64,000 nucleotides of DNA from Segnochrobactrum spirostomi (GTDB lineage: Bacteria > Pseudomonadota > Alphaproteobacteria > Rhizobiales > Segnochrobactraceae). How positions within the stretch are numbered: position 1 is the first letter of the stretch; every line of letters begins with the position of its first letter. Shown here piece by piece: positions 44,265-54,188 of this stretch. A model generated the notes under the pieces. It did no database searches and was not told where the DNA came from. It was given only the letters and a program-made list of their open reading frames with translations. The translations under genes were made by a program, and so were the position numbers. The DNA is taken from contig NZ_VWNA01000001.1 of the NCBI RefSeq assembly GCF_009600605.1, positions 2,404,501 to 2,468,500 of the forward strand, given 5' to 3'.

Positions 44265-46283
44265 TCAGAGGTGGTCTCGCGCGATCCATGCCTCCCCCTC
44301 CCGTTCGAAGGTCAGCTTGTCCTTCTCCCGCGCCTCGAGCCGCCAGCGCAGGCGGAAGCGCTCCGCATCGGCCGTCAGCGTGACGTGGGAGCGCGTCTCG
44401 ACGTCCGCCTCACCGCTCTGGAACGCGTACACCCAGCTTGTGTCGAGGCACGCCGACAAGGGATCGCCCTCGACGATCTCCATGCGGTCGACCACCCGCG
44501 AGGCCGTGGTGACGGCCCGGTCGGTGAGGATCTGGCGGCCGTGGTCGCTCGCGAGCGTCATGATTTCGCGACCGCTGCCGGCCTCGATCTTGATCGCGCG
44601 GGTGTGGCGCTCGGGCTCCGTCTCGACATAGGGCACGCCGGCCGACGTCTCGGGCGGCGGGAAGGTCGGGGCGGTCTCGTCCGCGCGCTGCGGGCGCACC
44701 GGCAGCAGAAGGCGTCCGGCGCCGCTGTCGAAGCGCAGCGTGGCCATGCGGGGCGCCGGCCACAGGATCGGCCAGTGCTGGTCGGCGAGCACGAGCCTGA
44801 GCCGGTGGCCGGCCGGAATGCGGCGACCGAGATCGTTGAGCACGATCCGGGCGCGGAAGCGCTCGCCGGGCACGAGCGGCTTCGGCTCGGCGAAGCCGTC
44901 GCGGAAGGAAAGGTTCAGCGCGCCCCAGGTCGCGAGGGTCGAGGTGCCGTCCTCGGCGACGTCGCAGAGGCGGATCGTGAGGGTGGCGAGCGGCTCGTCG
45001 GAGACGCCCTCGATCTCGACGACGGGGGCGCCGAGGAGATCGAGATCGGCCTCGAGGGGTGCGGTGTTGAAGGCGAGGCCGATGCCGTCCTCACGGCGCT
45101 GGTCGCCGGGCATGTCCGGCACCGTGCCGCCGTAGCCGCCATAGCGGCCGCAATCGCGCCCGGCGGTGACGGGGGAACGCAGCACCAGCGTGCGCCCCGG
45201 CTCGGCCGCCGCGCCGAGGCCGCTCGCGTTGAGGTGCAGCACGGTCGGGGCGCGGTCGTGCGGCGGCCACATCGGCTCGCCGACCCAGCGGCCGGGATGG
45301 TCGGGATAGAACGGCCGCGGCGCGTGCGGTTCGGTGATCCAGGCGGCGAGCATCGGCTCGTCGAGGAGACCGGTGTCCTCGCCTTCGAGCCAGTGCCGCC
45401 ACCAGCGGATCGCTTCCTGGATATAGCCGATCGCCGGCCCCGGATTGCCGAGGAAGGGATAGAGGTGCGTCCACGGCCCGATCAGGCCCTTGCGCGGGCC
45501 GGAGAGGCCGGCGAGGAGCCGCGGCACCGCGTTGGTGTAGGTGTCGTCCCAGCCGCTGATCGCGTAGACGGGGACCTGGATCTTCGAGAAATCCTCGCAG
45601 ACCGAGCCGCGCCGCCAATAAGCGTCGCGGCGCTGATGGCGCAGCCAGGTTTCGGACCAGCAGGTGGTCGCGGCGAGCCGCTCCTCCCACATCTCGCGCC
45701 AGCGGGGGCCGACGATCTGCGGGTCCGGCGGCAGCGCGCCGAGCGCCAGCATGAAGGACGACCACATCGCATCCTCGGTGAGGAGCGCGCCGCCATAATA
45801 GTGGACGTCGTCGGCATAGCGATCGTCTGAGCAGCAGAGCGCGATGATCGCCTTGAGCGCCGGCGGCTGGCGGGCGGCGACCTGGAGCGCGTTGAAACCG
45901 CCCCAGGAAATTCCCGTCATGCCGACCGCGCCGGTGGACCAGGGCTGCGCGGCCAGCCAGGCGATCACCTCTTCGGCGTCGTCGAATTCCTGCTCGGTAT
46001 ATTCGTCGTCGAGGAGCCCCTCGGAATCCCCGGAGCCGCGCAGATCGACCCGGCAGCAGGCGAAGCCGTGGCCGGCGACATAAGGGTGCATCAGGAGATC
46101 GCGCCACACCGTGCCGCTGCGGCGGCGGTAGGGGATCATCTCCAACACCACGGGGACCGGCTTCTCGGCCGCGTCCTCCGGCAGCCAGATCGTCGCCGCG
46201 AGGCGCACGCCGTCGGAGAGCGGGATGAACACCGGATCGAGGCAGCGCACGGCGCGCGGGAAGGTCTCGACGATGCGCGTCAC
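44265..46283 (-). CDS. CocE/NonD family hydrolase
   Basis: A 672-residue serine hydrolase of the X-Pro dipeptidyl-peptidase / cocaine esterase family. The alpha/beta hydrolase domain has the nucleophile S126 in GMTGISWGGF, the aspartate in ISGWDDTYTNA and the histidine in GPWTHLYPF. The C-terminal jelly-roll domain begins near 330. The family cleaves esters and amides, including acylated and prolyl substrates. It starts at a GTG at 46283 that overlaps the MFS stop by four bases (GTGA). In this operon it probably releases an acyl or peptide part from the imported compound before demethylation. Confidence 0.85.
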   Translation of the reverse strand: MTRIVETFPRAVRCLDPVFIPLSDGVRLAATIWLPEDAAEKPVPVVLEMIPYRRRSGTVWRDLLMHPYVAGHGFACCRVDLRGSGDSEGLLDDEYTEQEFDDAEEVIAWLAAQPWSTGAVGMTGISWGGFNALQVAARQPPALKAIIALCCSDDRYADDVHYYGGALLTEDAMWSSFMLALGALPPDPQIVGPRWREMWEERLAATTCWSETWLRHQRRDAYWRRGSVCEDFSKIQVPVYAISGWDDTYTNAVPRLLAGLSGPRKGLIGPWTHLYPFLGNPGPAIGYIQEAIRWWRHWLEGEDTGLLDEPMLAAWITEPHAPRPFYPDHPGRWVGEPMWPPHDRAPTVLHLNASGLGAAAEPGRTLVLRSPVTAGRDCGRYGGYGGTVPDMPGDQRREDGIGLAFNTAPLEADLDLLGAPVVEIEGVSDEPLATLTIRLCDVAEDGTSTLATWGALNLSFRDGFAEPKPLVPGERFRARIVLNDLGRRIPAGHRLRLVLADQHWPILWPAPRMATLRFDSGAGRLLLPVRPQRADETAPTFPPPETSAGVPYVETEPERHTRAIKIEAGSGREIMTLASDHGRQILTDRAVTTASRVVDRMEIVEGDPLSACLDTSWVYAFQSGEADVETRSHVTLTADAERFRLRWRLEAREKDKLTFEREGEAWIARDHL

Positions 46284-47566
46284 GGCGTGCCCTCCCCGGT
46301 CGGGCGCGCGGCGGTCGGCTGTCCCGCCGGCAGATCCTTGTGCGGCGCCCATTCGTAGACGGCCGGCGAGGTTTGCGGATAGGCGACGAACTCCTCCCGC
46401 GATCCGACCACCGGCGGTTCGAGGCGGCGCGTGAGGGCGAGGGCGGCGAACGGCACCAGAACCGCGAGCGCGTACCAGAAGAACGAGGCCGCGCCGAACC
46501 GCTCCACCCCGAAGGCCGCGACCGCCGGGCCGATCGTGCCGCCGAGCGCCCAGGTGAGGAGGAGGTTCGAGGACAGCGAGACGAAGGCCGCCGGCGCCGC
46601 GCGGTCGTTCGCGTGGGCGACGCCGAGCGGATAGAAGATCTCGGCGACGCCGCCGAACACCGAGAACATCACGATCAGGAGCCAGAACGGCGTCGCGCCG
46701 TCGACCGCCAGGAAGGCGGCGCAGATGAGCGCCAGCGCGCCGATCAGCCAGATCATCATGCGCCGTCGGTCGCAGCGGTCGGAGAGGGCGCCGAGCGGGA
46801 ATTGCAGGAACAGGGCGCCGAGCTGGGTCGCCGCCATCAGGAGCACGATGCGGTCCTGGGCGAAGCCGAGATGCAGCCCGTAGAGCGGGCCGATGCTCGA
46901 AAAGGTCGAGGAGATGAGCCCGGTCGCCAGACACGCGAAGGTACCGAGCGGCGAGGTGCGCGCCGCCGCGAGCAGGCGGAAGCCGACCGGCGCGTGGTGC
47001 AGCGGCTCGTCGACCCGCACCGCCGTGACCGGCACCAGGGCCGCGGCATAGAGGCCGGCGGCGATCATCAGCATGGCGTCGCCGCTCGGATCGATGGTGC
47101 GTGCGGCGAGCTGGCCGAGGCCGTAGAACAGGCCGAGCACGAGCACGTAGAGGGTCAGCACCCGGCCGCGCCGCTCGTTCGAGACGAGGGCGTTGAGCCA
47201 GCTTTCGATGATGACCGACTGGCCGGCATTGGCGAAGCCGGTGACCGCCTGGATCGCCATGAACACGGCGACGCGCGGCTCGAAGCCGAGGGTCAGGATG
47301 AGCACGGCGGAGGCGGCGGCGAAGGCGGCGTAGGCCCGGACCTCGCCGACCGAACGAACGAGCCGCACCGAGCCGAGGCAACCGAGAAGGAAGCCCGCCC
47401 CTTCCGCCATGACGACGAGGCCGACCGCGTCCGCACCTTCGCCGGCCGCGATGAGGCGCAGCGGCAGAAGCGTGTGGAACAGGCCCGAGCCCGCGGCATG
47501 GAGCGCCCCGCCGGCGAGGGGCGAGGCGATCGACCAGGGCGATGGCGGGGCGGCGGCGGTGCTCAC
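46280..47566 (-). CDS. MFS transporter
   Basis: A major facilitator protein of about 428 residues with twelve membrane helices and conserved loops such as ALSDRCDRRRMMIWLIGALAL (loop 8-9, G-x-x-x-D-R type). The best ribosome site (GGAGGG) lies before a GTG at 47566; an alternative GTG at 47596 overlaps the upstream stop and would add ten residues. It lies between the flavoprotein and hydrolase genes, so it may export a product or import a related compound. Confidence 0.82.
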   Translation of the reverse strand: MSTAAAPPSPWSIASPLAGGALHAAGSGLFHTLLPLRLIAAGEGADAVGLVVMAEGAGFLLGCLGSVRLVRSVGEVRAYAAFAAASAVLILTLGFEPRVAVFMAIQAVTGFANAGQSVIIESWLNALVSNERRGRVLTLYVLVLGLFYGLGQLAARTIDPSGDAMLMIAAGLYAAALVPVTAVRVDEPLHHAPVGFRLLAAARTSPLGTFACLATGLISSTFSSIGPLYGLHLGFAQDRIVLLMAATQLGALFLQFPLGALSDRCDRRRMMIWLIGALALICAAFLAVDGATPFWLLIVMFSVFGGVAEIFYPLGVAHANDRAAPAAFVSLSSNLLLTWALGGTIGPAVAAFGVERFGAASFFWYALAVLVPFAALALTRRLEPPVVGSREEFVAYPQTSPAVYEWAPHKDLPAGQPTAARPTGEGTP

Positions 47567-47592
47567 GGCGGGCGATCCCTCCGGCCTCGGCT

Positions 47593-49695
47593 TCACTCGG
47601 CGGCGATGCGGGCGACGAAGCCCGGCTCGACCTCCACGATCGGCGCGTCCCGGCGATAGAGCCGGTCCGGTGCCGCGGCGCCGAGCGTCCGCGCCAGCCG
47701 GTGGCCACTGTGCACCGCGTGGGCGATCGCGCCGGGCGCCAGCGTGTCGCCGATCCGCTCGACCGACCGGATGCCCGCGGCGGCCACGTCGGCGGCCCGC
47801 GCCGTGAGGGCGTCGAAAAGCTCCGAGCGCGGCAGGCGCAAGCCGACGATCAGCACCGCGCGGCAGGATATCCGCGTTTCCTCGCCGGTGAAGAGGTGCT
47901 TCAGGGTCGCCGTCTCGCCGTCGAAATCGGCGAGGATGTGGAGCGTCGTCACCGCGACCTTGCGGCGCGACAGCGCCCGGTGCACCAGCGGCAGCTCGTT
48001 GGTCATGATGGTCCAGGCCGAGGCCTGGCCGGCCGGTGTCGCGTAGGAGACCGCGAGGCCCTGGGCCGCGAGATGCTCGGTCAGCACCCCGCCCATGTAA
48101 TAATTGTCGAAATCGAACACGAGCGTCGGCCCGTCGGGCAGGCGCCCGGCCGCGATGTCGTCGGGGGTGAAGACGTTCGGGTGGTCGAGCCGGCCGACCG
48201 GGATCTCCATCGCGGAATAGAGCATCGGCGTCCAGCGCGCCCCGGTCGCGACCACGACATGATCGGGGGCGAGGTCGAGGATGTCGTCCACGCCGAGGGC
48301 GCTTTCGAGATAGATCGAGACGTTGTCCATCGCCTCGAGCCGGCCGCGCCGGTAGTCGACCACGCGGCCCCAGGCGGAGAGGCCGGGGAGCCTCGTCTCG
48401 AAGGCGAGGCGGCCGCCGAGCGTGCGGCCGGCTTCTGCGAGCGTCACCTCATGGCCGCCGCGGCCGAGCGTCAACGCGCATTCGAGGCCGGCCGGGCCGG
48501 CGCCGACGACGAGCACCCGCTCCGGCCGCTCGGCCTGCTCGACGCGCTCGGGATGCCAGCCGCGGCGCCATTCCTCGCCCGCGGTCGGGTTCTGGGTGCA
48601 GCGCACCGGCACGCCGTCGTGCCAGCTCGAGATGCAGATGTTGCAGCCGATGCACTCGCGGATCTCTTCGAGCCGGCCCTCGGCGATCTTGCGGGGCAGG
48701 AAGGGATCGGCGATCGACGGCCGCGCGCCGCCGATGAGGTCGAGCACGCCGCGGCGGATCTGCGACACCATCGCGTCCGGCGAGGTGAAGCGGCCGACGC
48801 CGACGACGGGCTTCTCGGTGAGCTTTTTGACGAAGTCGATGACCGGCTCGTGGCTGCCCTCGCCGGTGAAGCGGGAGGCCGAGCAATCGGTCGGGCTCGA
48901 ATCCATCTTCACGTCGAACAGGTCGGGCACGTCGGCGAGGAGCGCGATCACCTCGTGCGCCTCGGATTCGGCATGGATGCCGGGGCGGCCACGCAATTCC
49001 TCGAGGCTGATGCGCAGCGCGACGCCGCAATCCTTGCCGACCGCGTCCTTGGTGACGTCGATCAGCTCGCGGACGAAGCGCACCCGGTTTTCGATCGAGC
49101 CGCCATATTCGTCGGTGCGCTGGTTATATTCCGGCAGCAGGAACTCGTATCCGAGATAACCCATGCCGGCATAGACATAGACGATGTCGAACCCGGCGGT
49201 GCGAGCCTTGCGGGCGCCCTCGGCCTGCCAGGCGAGCACGTCCTTGAGGTCCGCCCGGTCCATGGTCTTCGGGCGCAGGTTGCCCATGAAGCCGACATGG
49301 GTCGCCATCCAGGGGATGCCCGAGGGCGACAGCGGCGGCAGCCGGCTCGCGCGGTTCATCACCGAGGCGCCGCCGTGCCAGAGCTCGACGCCGGCGAGCG
49401 ATCCGTGGCGGTGGACCGCATCCGTCATCAAGGCGTGGGCGCGGATGTCGTTGTCGTCCCAGAGGCTGGCGAAGGGCAGCGGCGCGTCGTCGGAGCTCGG
49501 GTCGATCGAGCAGGCGCCGGTGCAGATGACGCCCCAACCGCCCTCGGCCTTGGCCTCGCGGAAGGCGGCGCGCACGCGCGGCAGCGCGTTGGTCATGCCG
49601 CTCGCGTGGGGCACTTGATAGAAGCGATTGGGCGCCGTCACCGGGCCGATCTTCACCGGCTCGAACAGCACGTCGTAGCGGGGATCCCGCGCCAT
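47593..49695 (-). CDS. Trimethylamine-dehydrogenase-family flavin/iron-sulfur oxidoreductase
   Basis: A 700-residue three-domain enzyme. The N-terminal FMN barrel (to about 340) starts RYDVLFEPVKIGPVTAPNRF, nearly the opening of trimethylamine dehydrogenase. The 4Fe-4S cysteines are C348, C351, C354 and C366 (CIGCNICISSW, then CTQN). The C-terminal part is a dinucleotide-binding domain (VLVVGAGPAGLECALTLG). The cysteine that binds FMN covalently in trimethylamine dehydrogenase is Ala (VPHASG), and its active-site His has become Met (YVYAGM), so the substrate should differ. It is the first gene of the operon and is divergent from a BetI-like regulator. A role in oxidative N-demethylation of a tertiary amine is the best guess. 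Confidence 0.87.
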   Translation of the reverse strand: MARDPRYDVLFEPVKIGPVTAPNRFYQVPHASGMTNALPRVRAAFREAKAEGGWGVICTGACSIDPSSDDAPLPFASLWDDNDIRAHALMTDAVHRHGSLAGVELWHGGASVMNRASRLPPLSPSGIPWMATHVGFMGNLRPKTMDRADLKDVLAWQAEGARKARTAGFDIVYVYAGMGYLGYEFLLPEYNQRTDEYGGSIENRVRFVRELIDVTKDAVGKDCGVALRISLEELRGRPGIHAESEAHEVIALLADVPDLFDVKMDSSPTDCSASRFTGEGSHEPVIDFVKKLTEKPVVGVGRFTSPDAMVSQIRRGVLDLIGGARPSIADPFLPRKIAEGRLEEIRECIGCNICISSWHDGVPVRCTQNPTAGEEWRRGWHPERVEQAERPERVLVVGAGPAGLECALTLGRGGHEVTLAEAGRTLGGRLAFETRLPGLSAWGRVVDYRRGRLEAMDNVSIYLESALGVDDILDLAPDHVVVATGARWTPMLYSAMEIPVGRLDHPNVFTPDDIAAGRLPDGPTLVFDFDNYYMGGVLTEHLAAQGLAVSYATPAGQASAWTIMTNELPLVHRALSRRKVAVTTLHILADFDGETATLKHLFTGEETRISCRAVLIVGLRLPRSELFDALTARAADVAAAGIRSVERIGDTLAPGAIAHAVHSGHRLARTLGAAAPDRLYRRDAPIVEVEPGFVARIAAE

Positions 49696-49783
49696 GGTCT
49701 CACCTTCGTTCCCCTCGCCCGCATCGTCGGCGGGTCGATTTGGAACGAGACTAAACACGATTTTTGGCAAGCGCCAGAAGAAT

Positions 49784-49797
49784 TATACGATCGTATA
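49784..49797. promoter_or_regulatory. Perfect palindrome operator between the amine operon and its TetR regulator
   Basis: TATACGATCGTATA is a 14-base perfect palindrome in an AT-rich island, 89 bases before the flavoprotein gene and 120 bases before the regulator gene. The flanks extend the symmetry partly (ATTA before, GCTATAAT after). A TetR/BetI dimer is the likely binder, controlling both promoters. Confidence 0.55.
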
Positions 49798-49916
49798 GCT
49801 ATAATGGGACAGCGGCTGCGCCTTGGCCCCTTGCGCGCGGGGGCACTCTTCACGTTTAAAGGAATCGTGTCTCCGGATCGCGCGCGGCGCGTGTTGTGTT
49901 GGCCGGAGCGCGCGTC

Positions 49917-50573
49917 ATGGGCGGTATCGTCTTGGATCCTTCATCCCCCCATTCGGAGCCGCGGGCGCGGTTCCGCCGCGAGGCTCCTGAAGATCGTCGG
50001 CGCCAACTCGGCGAGGCGACGTTGCGCTGTGTCGCCAAGCACGGCCATGCGGGCGTGTCGGTGCGTCAGATCGCGGCCGAGGCGGGGGTTTCCCCGGGGC
50101 TCATAACCCATCATTTCGGCGAACTCGAAGAGCTGATCGCCTACGCCTTCGACCTGATGTCGGACCGCCTTCTCGCGGCCGTCAACGAAGCCGTCGAAGC
50201 GGCGCCGCAGACGCCCCAGGCGCGGCTCGACGCCTTCATCGAATCCTCGTTCTCGCCGATCCTGATGGACCGCGGCGTGCTCGGCATGTGGGTGGTGTTC
50301 TGGGGGCTGATCCTGCACTCGCCGCGCATGGCGAGCGCGCAGCGGCACGAATACTCGAACTATCTCGACAGCGTCGAGCGCCTCTTCACCGACCTCGCCG
50401 GGGCGGAAGGGTTCTTCGTCGGCGACGTGCGGCTCGCGGCCGTGTCGTTCACGGCTCTGATGGACGGGCTCTGGCTCGCCTGGTGTCTGAACCCGTCCGC
50501 GTTCCGCCCCGAGGACGGCGTCGAGCAGGCCCGCCGCTGGATCGAAGGCTTACGCCGCGGCCTCTACGCCTGA
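49917..50573 (+). CDS. TetR-family regulator, BetI-like
   Basis: A 218-residue regulator. The helix-turn-helix spans about 48-67 (VRQIAAEAGVSPGLITHHFG). The remainder resembles BetI, with WVVFWGLILHSPRM matching the BetI WLAFWASSMH region and FTALMDGLWLAWCLNP the BetI C-terminal block. BetI responds to choline and controls glycine betaine synthesis, so this protein probably senses a quaternary-ammonium compound. The ATG at 49917 has GGAG nearby; a GTG at 49896 is also in frame. Confidence 0.85.
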   Translation: MGGIVLDPSSPHSEPRARFRREAPEDRRRQLGEATLRCVAKHGHAGVSVRQIAAEAGVSPGLITHHFGELEELIAYAFDLMSDRLLAAVNEAVEAAPQTPQARLDAFIESSFSPILMDRGVLGMWVVFWGLILHSPRMASAQRHEYSNYLDSVERLFTDLAGAEGFFVGDVRLAAVSFTALMDGLWLAWCLNPSAFRPEDGVEQARRWIEGLRRGLYA

Positions 50574-50607
50574 GCCGAGCGGCACCGGGCGACAATGCGC
50601 GGTCGGC

Positions 50608-51374
50608 TCAATGCACCGGCGAATCCCACCCGGCGAGGCGGCGGTGGACGATCGTCCAATGCTCCGGGTCGGCGTCGAGCGCCGCGAGCGCGAGATGGTG
50701 GCGGCCGGTGCGGGCGTGCCACAGCCGCCAGCGCGAGGCGTCGGCGAGGCTCGCATCGTGGGAGGCGATCCTGGGCGGCCGGTCGAGTTCCACGGTGAAG
50801 CTTGACAGATCCTGGGTCAGCCCGCGGCCGGAGGCTTTTACGATGGCTTCCTTGAGGGTCCACAGGGCGAGAAAGGCGCGCGGGCAGGTTTCGGCCGGCA
50901 GCGCCCGCAGGGCGTTCGCCTCGTCGCGGGAAAAGAACCGGGTCGCGATCTCGACGCCGTTCACGTCGCGGGAGTCGGCTTCGACATCGACCCCGAGCGC
51001 CAGGCCGCGGGCAAGCGCGATCGCCACGAGGCCGCGGGTGTGGGACAGGCTGAAGGCGAGGTCGGTCTCGATCGGGCCGGCGATGTGCGGCTTGCCGTGG
51101 GGGCCGCGCTCGAACCGCCAGGCCGAGGGGGGTATGCCGGGCGAGAGGGTGGACAAGGCCCGCCGCAGCAGCCCGTGTGCCAGACAGTAGCTGAGCCGGT
51201 CGTCTTCGAGGCGGAAGGCGTTGGCCCGGGCCCGCTCGCCTTCGTCGAGCACGGCGGACAGCCGCGGCCCGTCGGCCGCGGCCATGATGTCGGTCGGCAG
51301 CGTCCAGACCGAGATCTCCCGTTCCCCCGGAGGGGGCGAGCCGGATATTCTCTCGGTCTGGACGCCCATCGCCA

Positions 51375-51375
<1 letters not shown>
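50608..51375 (-). CDS. 4'-phosphopantetheinyl transferase (Sfp type)
   Basis: A 255-residue enzyme that attaches the phosphopantetheine arm to carrier proteins. The motifs LALGVDVEA (acidic Mg ligands) and FLALWTLKEAIVKASGRGL are textbook. SLSHTRGLVAIAL fits the first family block. The Sfp type serves secondary-metabolite carriers as well as acyl carrier protein; no synthase is in view. Its ATG overlaps the mdh stop by one base (TGATG), so translation is coupled. An alternative ATG is two codons inside, at 51369. Confidence 0.9.
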
Positions 51376-52358
<983 letters not shown>

Positions 52359-52542
52359 GGGGAGGGTCTCCGTGATGTCGGGATCGGCGCGCATGCGGCC
52401 CGCACGGGCCGCGGCGGGACGCGTCGAGGCGGCGCCACCATGATCCGACAACGCGAAAACCGCAACGCGCTTCCGCACCGCACCATGTCGTTCGTTGGGC
52501 TAAAGATCGCCGCGCCGCTGCCGGGAGGAACCCGGCTCAGGA

Positions 52543-52851
52543 TCAGCCGTCGTTCGCCGCGCTGAGTTCGTCCGGCCGCAGCCCTTCGTCCGGAGGCCCG
52601 GAATAAGCGAGGCGGACACCCGGCCCGGCGCCGGCTCCGCCCTCGTCGCCCGCATCGAGGAAACGGATGCCGGCATTCTCGAGCGCGCCGACCATGGCGG
52701 CGACGGTGCGCGGCTGCGCGGCGAGCGGGCCGGGTCGGGCTTCGAGGCGCTTCACGGAGGGCAGCGAGACCCGGGACATCTCGGCAAGACGCTTCTGGTC
52801 CCAGCGGAGCATCGCCCGCGCCGCCTTGATCTGTTCGCTCGTCGTCGTCAC
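52543..52851 (-). CDS. XRE-family helix-turn-helix protein
   Basis: A 102-residue DNA-binding protein with a Cro/C1-type fold at about 3-60 (TSEQIKAARAMLRWDQKRLA, EMSRVSLPSVKRLE) and a variable tail. The GTG at 52851 has a strong GGGGGAGGACC in front, better than the ATG at 52902, which would add 17 residues. It lies upstream of mdh on the same strand with a 184-base gap in which no gene is seen. Target unknown. Confidence 0.78.
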   Translation of the reverse strand: MTTTSEQIKAARAMLRWDQKRLAEMSRVSLPSVKRLEARPGPLAAQPRTVAAMVGALENAGIRFLDAGDEGGAGAGPGVRLAYSGPPDEGLRPDELSAANDG

Positions 52852-52969
52852 GCGGTCCTCCCCCGGTCTCGGTTCCGGGGAAGACAATGCCCGCAGTTTC
52901 ATAAGGTTCCGCTCGTCTCACCAGGACGTGATCAAACGGAGCGCAGCGGCGCGATCCGGGAGGTCGGTC

Positions 52970-54142
52970 TCAGGCTTTCGCCTCATGAACGAGGATCGCT
53001 TCGAGCGCCTCGACCGCGAGCGGCACCGGGTTTCCGCGCATGGACGACGACGCCTGCGCCGCCGCGGCAACCGCGGCGAAGCGGTCGGGGCCGAGCCCGA
53101 AGCGGCCGATCGGGGCGAGACCCTGGGCGGAGATCCACGCCGTCAGGGTCTCCGGCGCGTCGTTGGCCGGGCCGCCGAGGACGCGGGCGATCTCGGCGAA
53201 CACCTCGTCGAGCCGGTGGGCAGTCAGGCCGTCGGCCCTGGCCCGGTTGGCCCGCAGAACCTGGCCGATCAGCCGGCCGCAGATGAGGCCGTGGGGCGCC
53301 GGCACGAGGCCGCCGATCACACCGGCGAGGCCATGGACCGCGCCGAGCCCGGCATTCGCGAGCGACAGCCCACCGCACAGGCTGACCCAGGCCATCTCGT
53401 CGCGCGCCGTCGGGTCCGCCGCGGCACTGTCGGTGGTGCGGTCGCCGTCCGCCATCAAACGGGCGAGGGCGACGAGGCCGCGGCCGATCGCGGGCCGAGC
53501 GATGGCGTCGGTGAAGGGCGTCGCTTTCGACGAGACATAGGGCTCGATGACCTGCACGACGGCATCGAGGCCGGAGGCGAGGGTGGTTGCGCGGGGACAA
53601 TCGTCGGTGAGGGCGGGATCTACGATGGCGACGCGGGGGATCATGCGGTCGTCGCGCAGCGACACCTTGCGGCCGTGCTCCGGGCTCGCGATGACGGCGT
53701 TCTTGGTGACCTCCGCCCCGGTGCCGGCGGTGGTCGGTATGGCGACGTAGGGGAGCGGATCGGCGCCGAGCGGCTGGCCGCGGCCGATCACCTCGAGATG
53801 GTCCATCGGCGCGCTCTGCGACGGGATCAGGGCCGCCAGGGCTTTGCCGAAATCGATCGCGGCGCCACCGCCGAGGCCGACCACGGCCGTCGCGCCGAAG
53901 CGCCGCCCCGCCTCGAGCCCGGCTTCGAGTTCCGACAGCAGCGGTTCGCCGCGACAGCGGAGCGGCAGCACGTCGGCGCCCTCGGCGGTGAGCGCATCGA
54001 TGAGCCAGGCCGCCCGCACCGCGTTCGCCCCGTGGGCGACGACGATGCGGTCACTGAGCCGGCGGACGAGCCCGGCGGCGCGCGCCGCCTCGCCACGGCC
54101 GAACAGGATACGCGGCGGCGCCTGGATCGCGAAGGAAGGCAT
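52970..54142 (-). CDS. Iron-containing alcohol dehydrogenase family protein
   Basis: A 390-residue enzyme of the group III dehydrogenases (maleylacetate reductase, butanol and glycerol dehydrogenase relatives). GLGGGAAIDFGK (89-100) is the NAD loop and IPTTAGTGAEVTKNAVI the conserved middle block. Metal ligands D193, H270 and H284 are kept, while the second usual ligand histidine is Q197 (DAVVQVIEPYVS). This substitution is seen in a known subfamily, so it may still bind metal. It follows glpK by 46 bases, so a role in glycerol or another polyol pathway is plausible. Confidence 0.85.
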   Translation of the reverse strand: MPSFAIQAPPRILFGRGEAARAAGLVRRLSDRIVVAHGANAVRAAWLIDALTAEGADVLPLRCRGEPLLSELEAGLEAGRRFGATAVVGLGGGAAIDFGKALAALIPSQSAPMDHLEVIGRGQPLGADPLPYVAIPTTAGTGAEVTKNAVIASPEHGRKVSLRDDRMIPRVAIVDPALTDDCPRATTLASGLDAVVQVIEPYVSSKATPFTDAIARPAIGRGLVALARLMADGDRTTDSAAADPTARDEMAWVSLCGGLSLANAGLGAVHGLAGVIGGLVPAPHGLICGRLIGQVLRANRARADGLTAHRLDEVFAEIARVLGGPANDAPETLTAWISAQGLAPIGRFGLGPDRFAAVAAAAQASSSMRGNPVPLAVEALEAILVHEAKA

Positions 54143-54188
54143 GGTCGTCTCCGGGGTCCGCTCGATCTTGCTGCTCGGCCGCAGGGGG

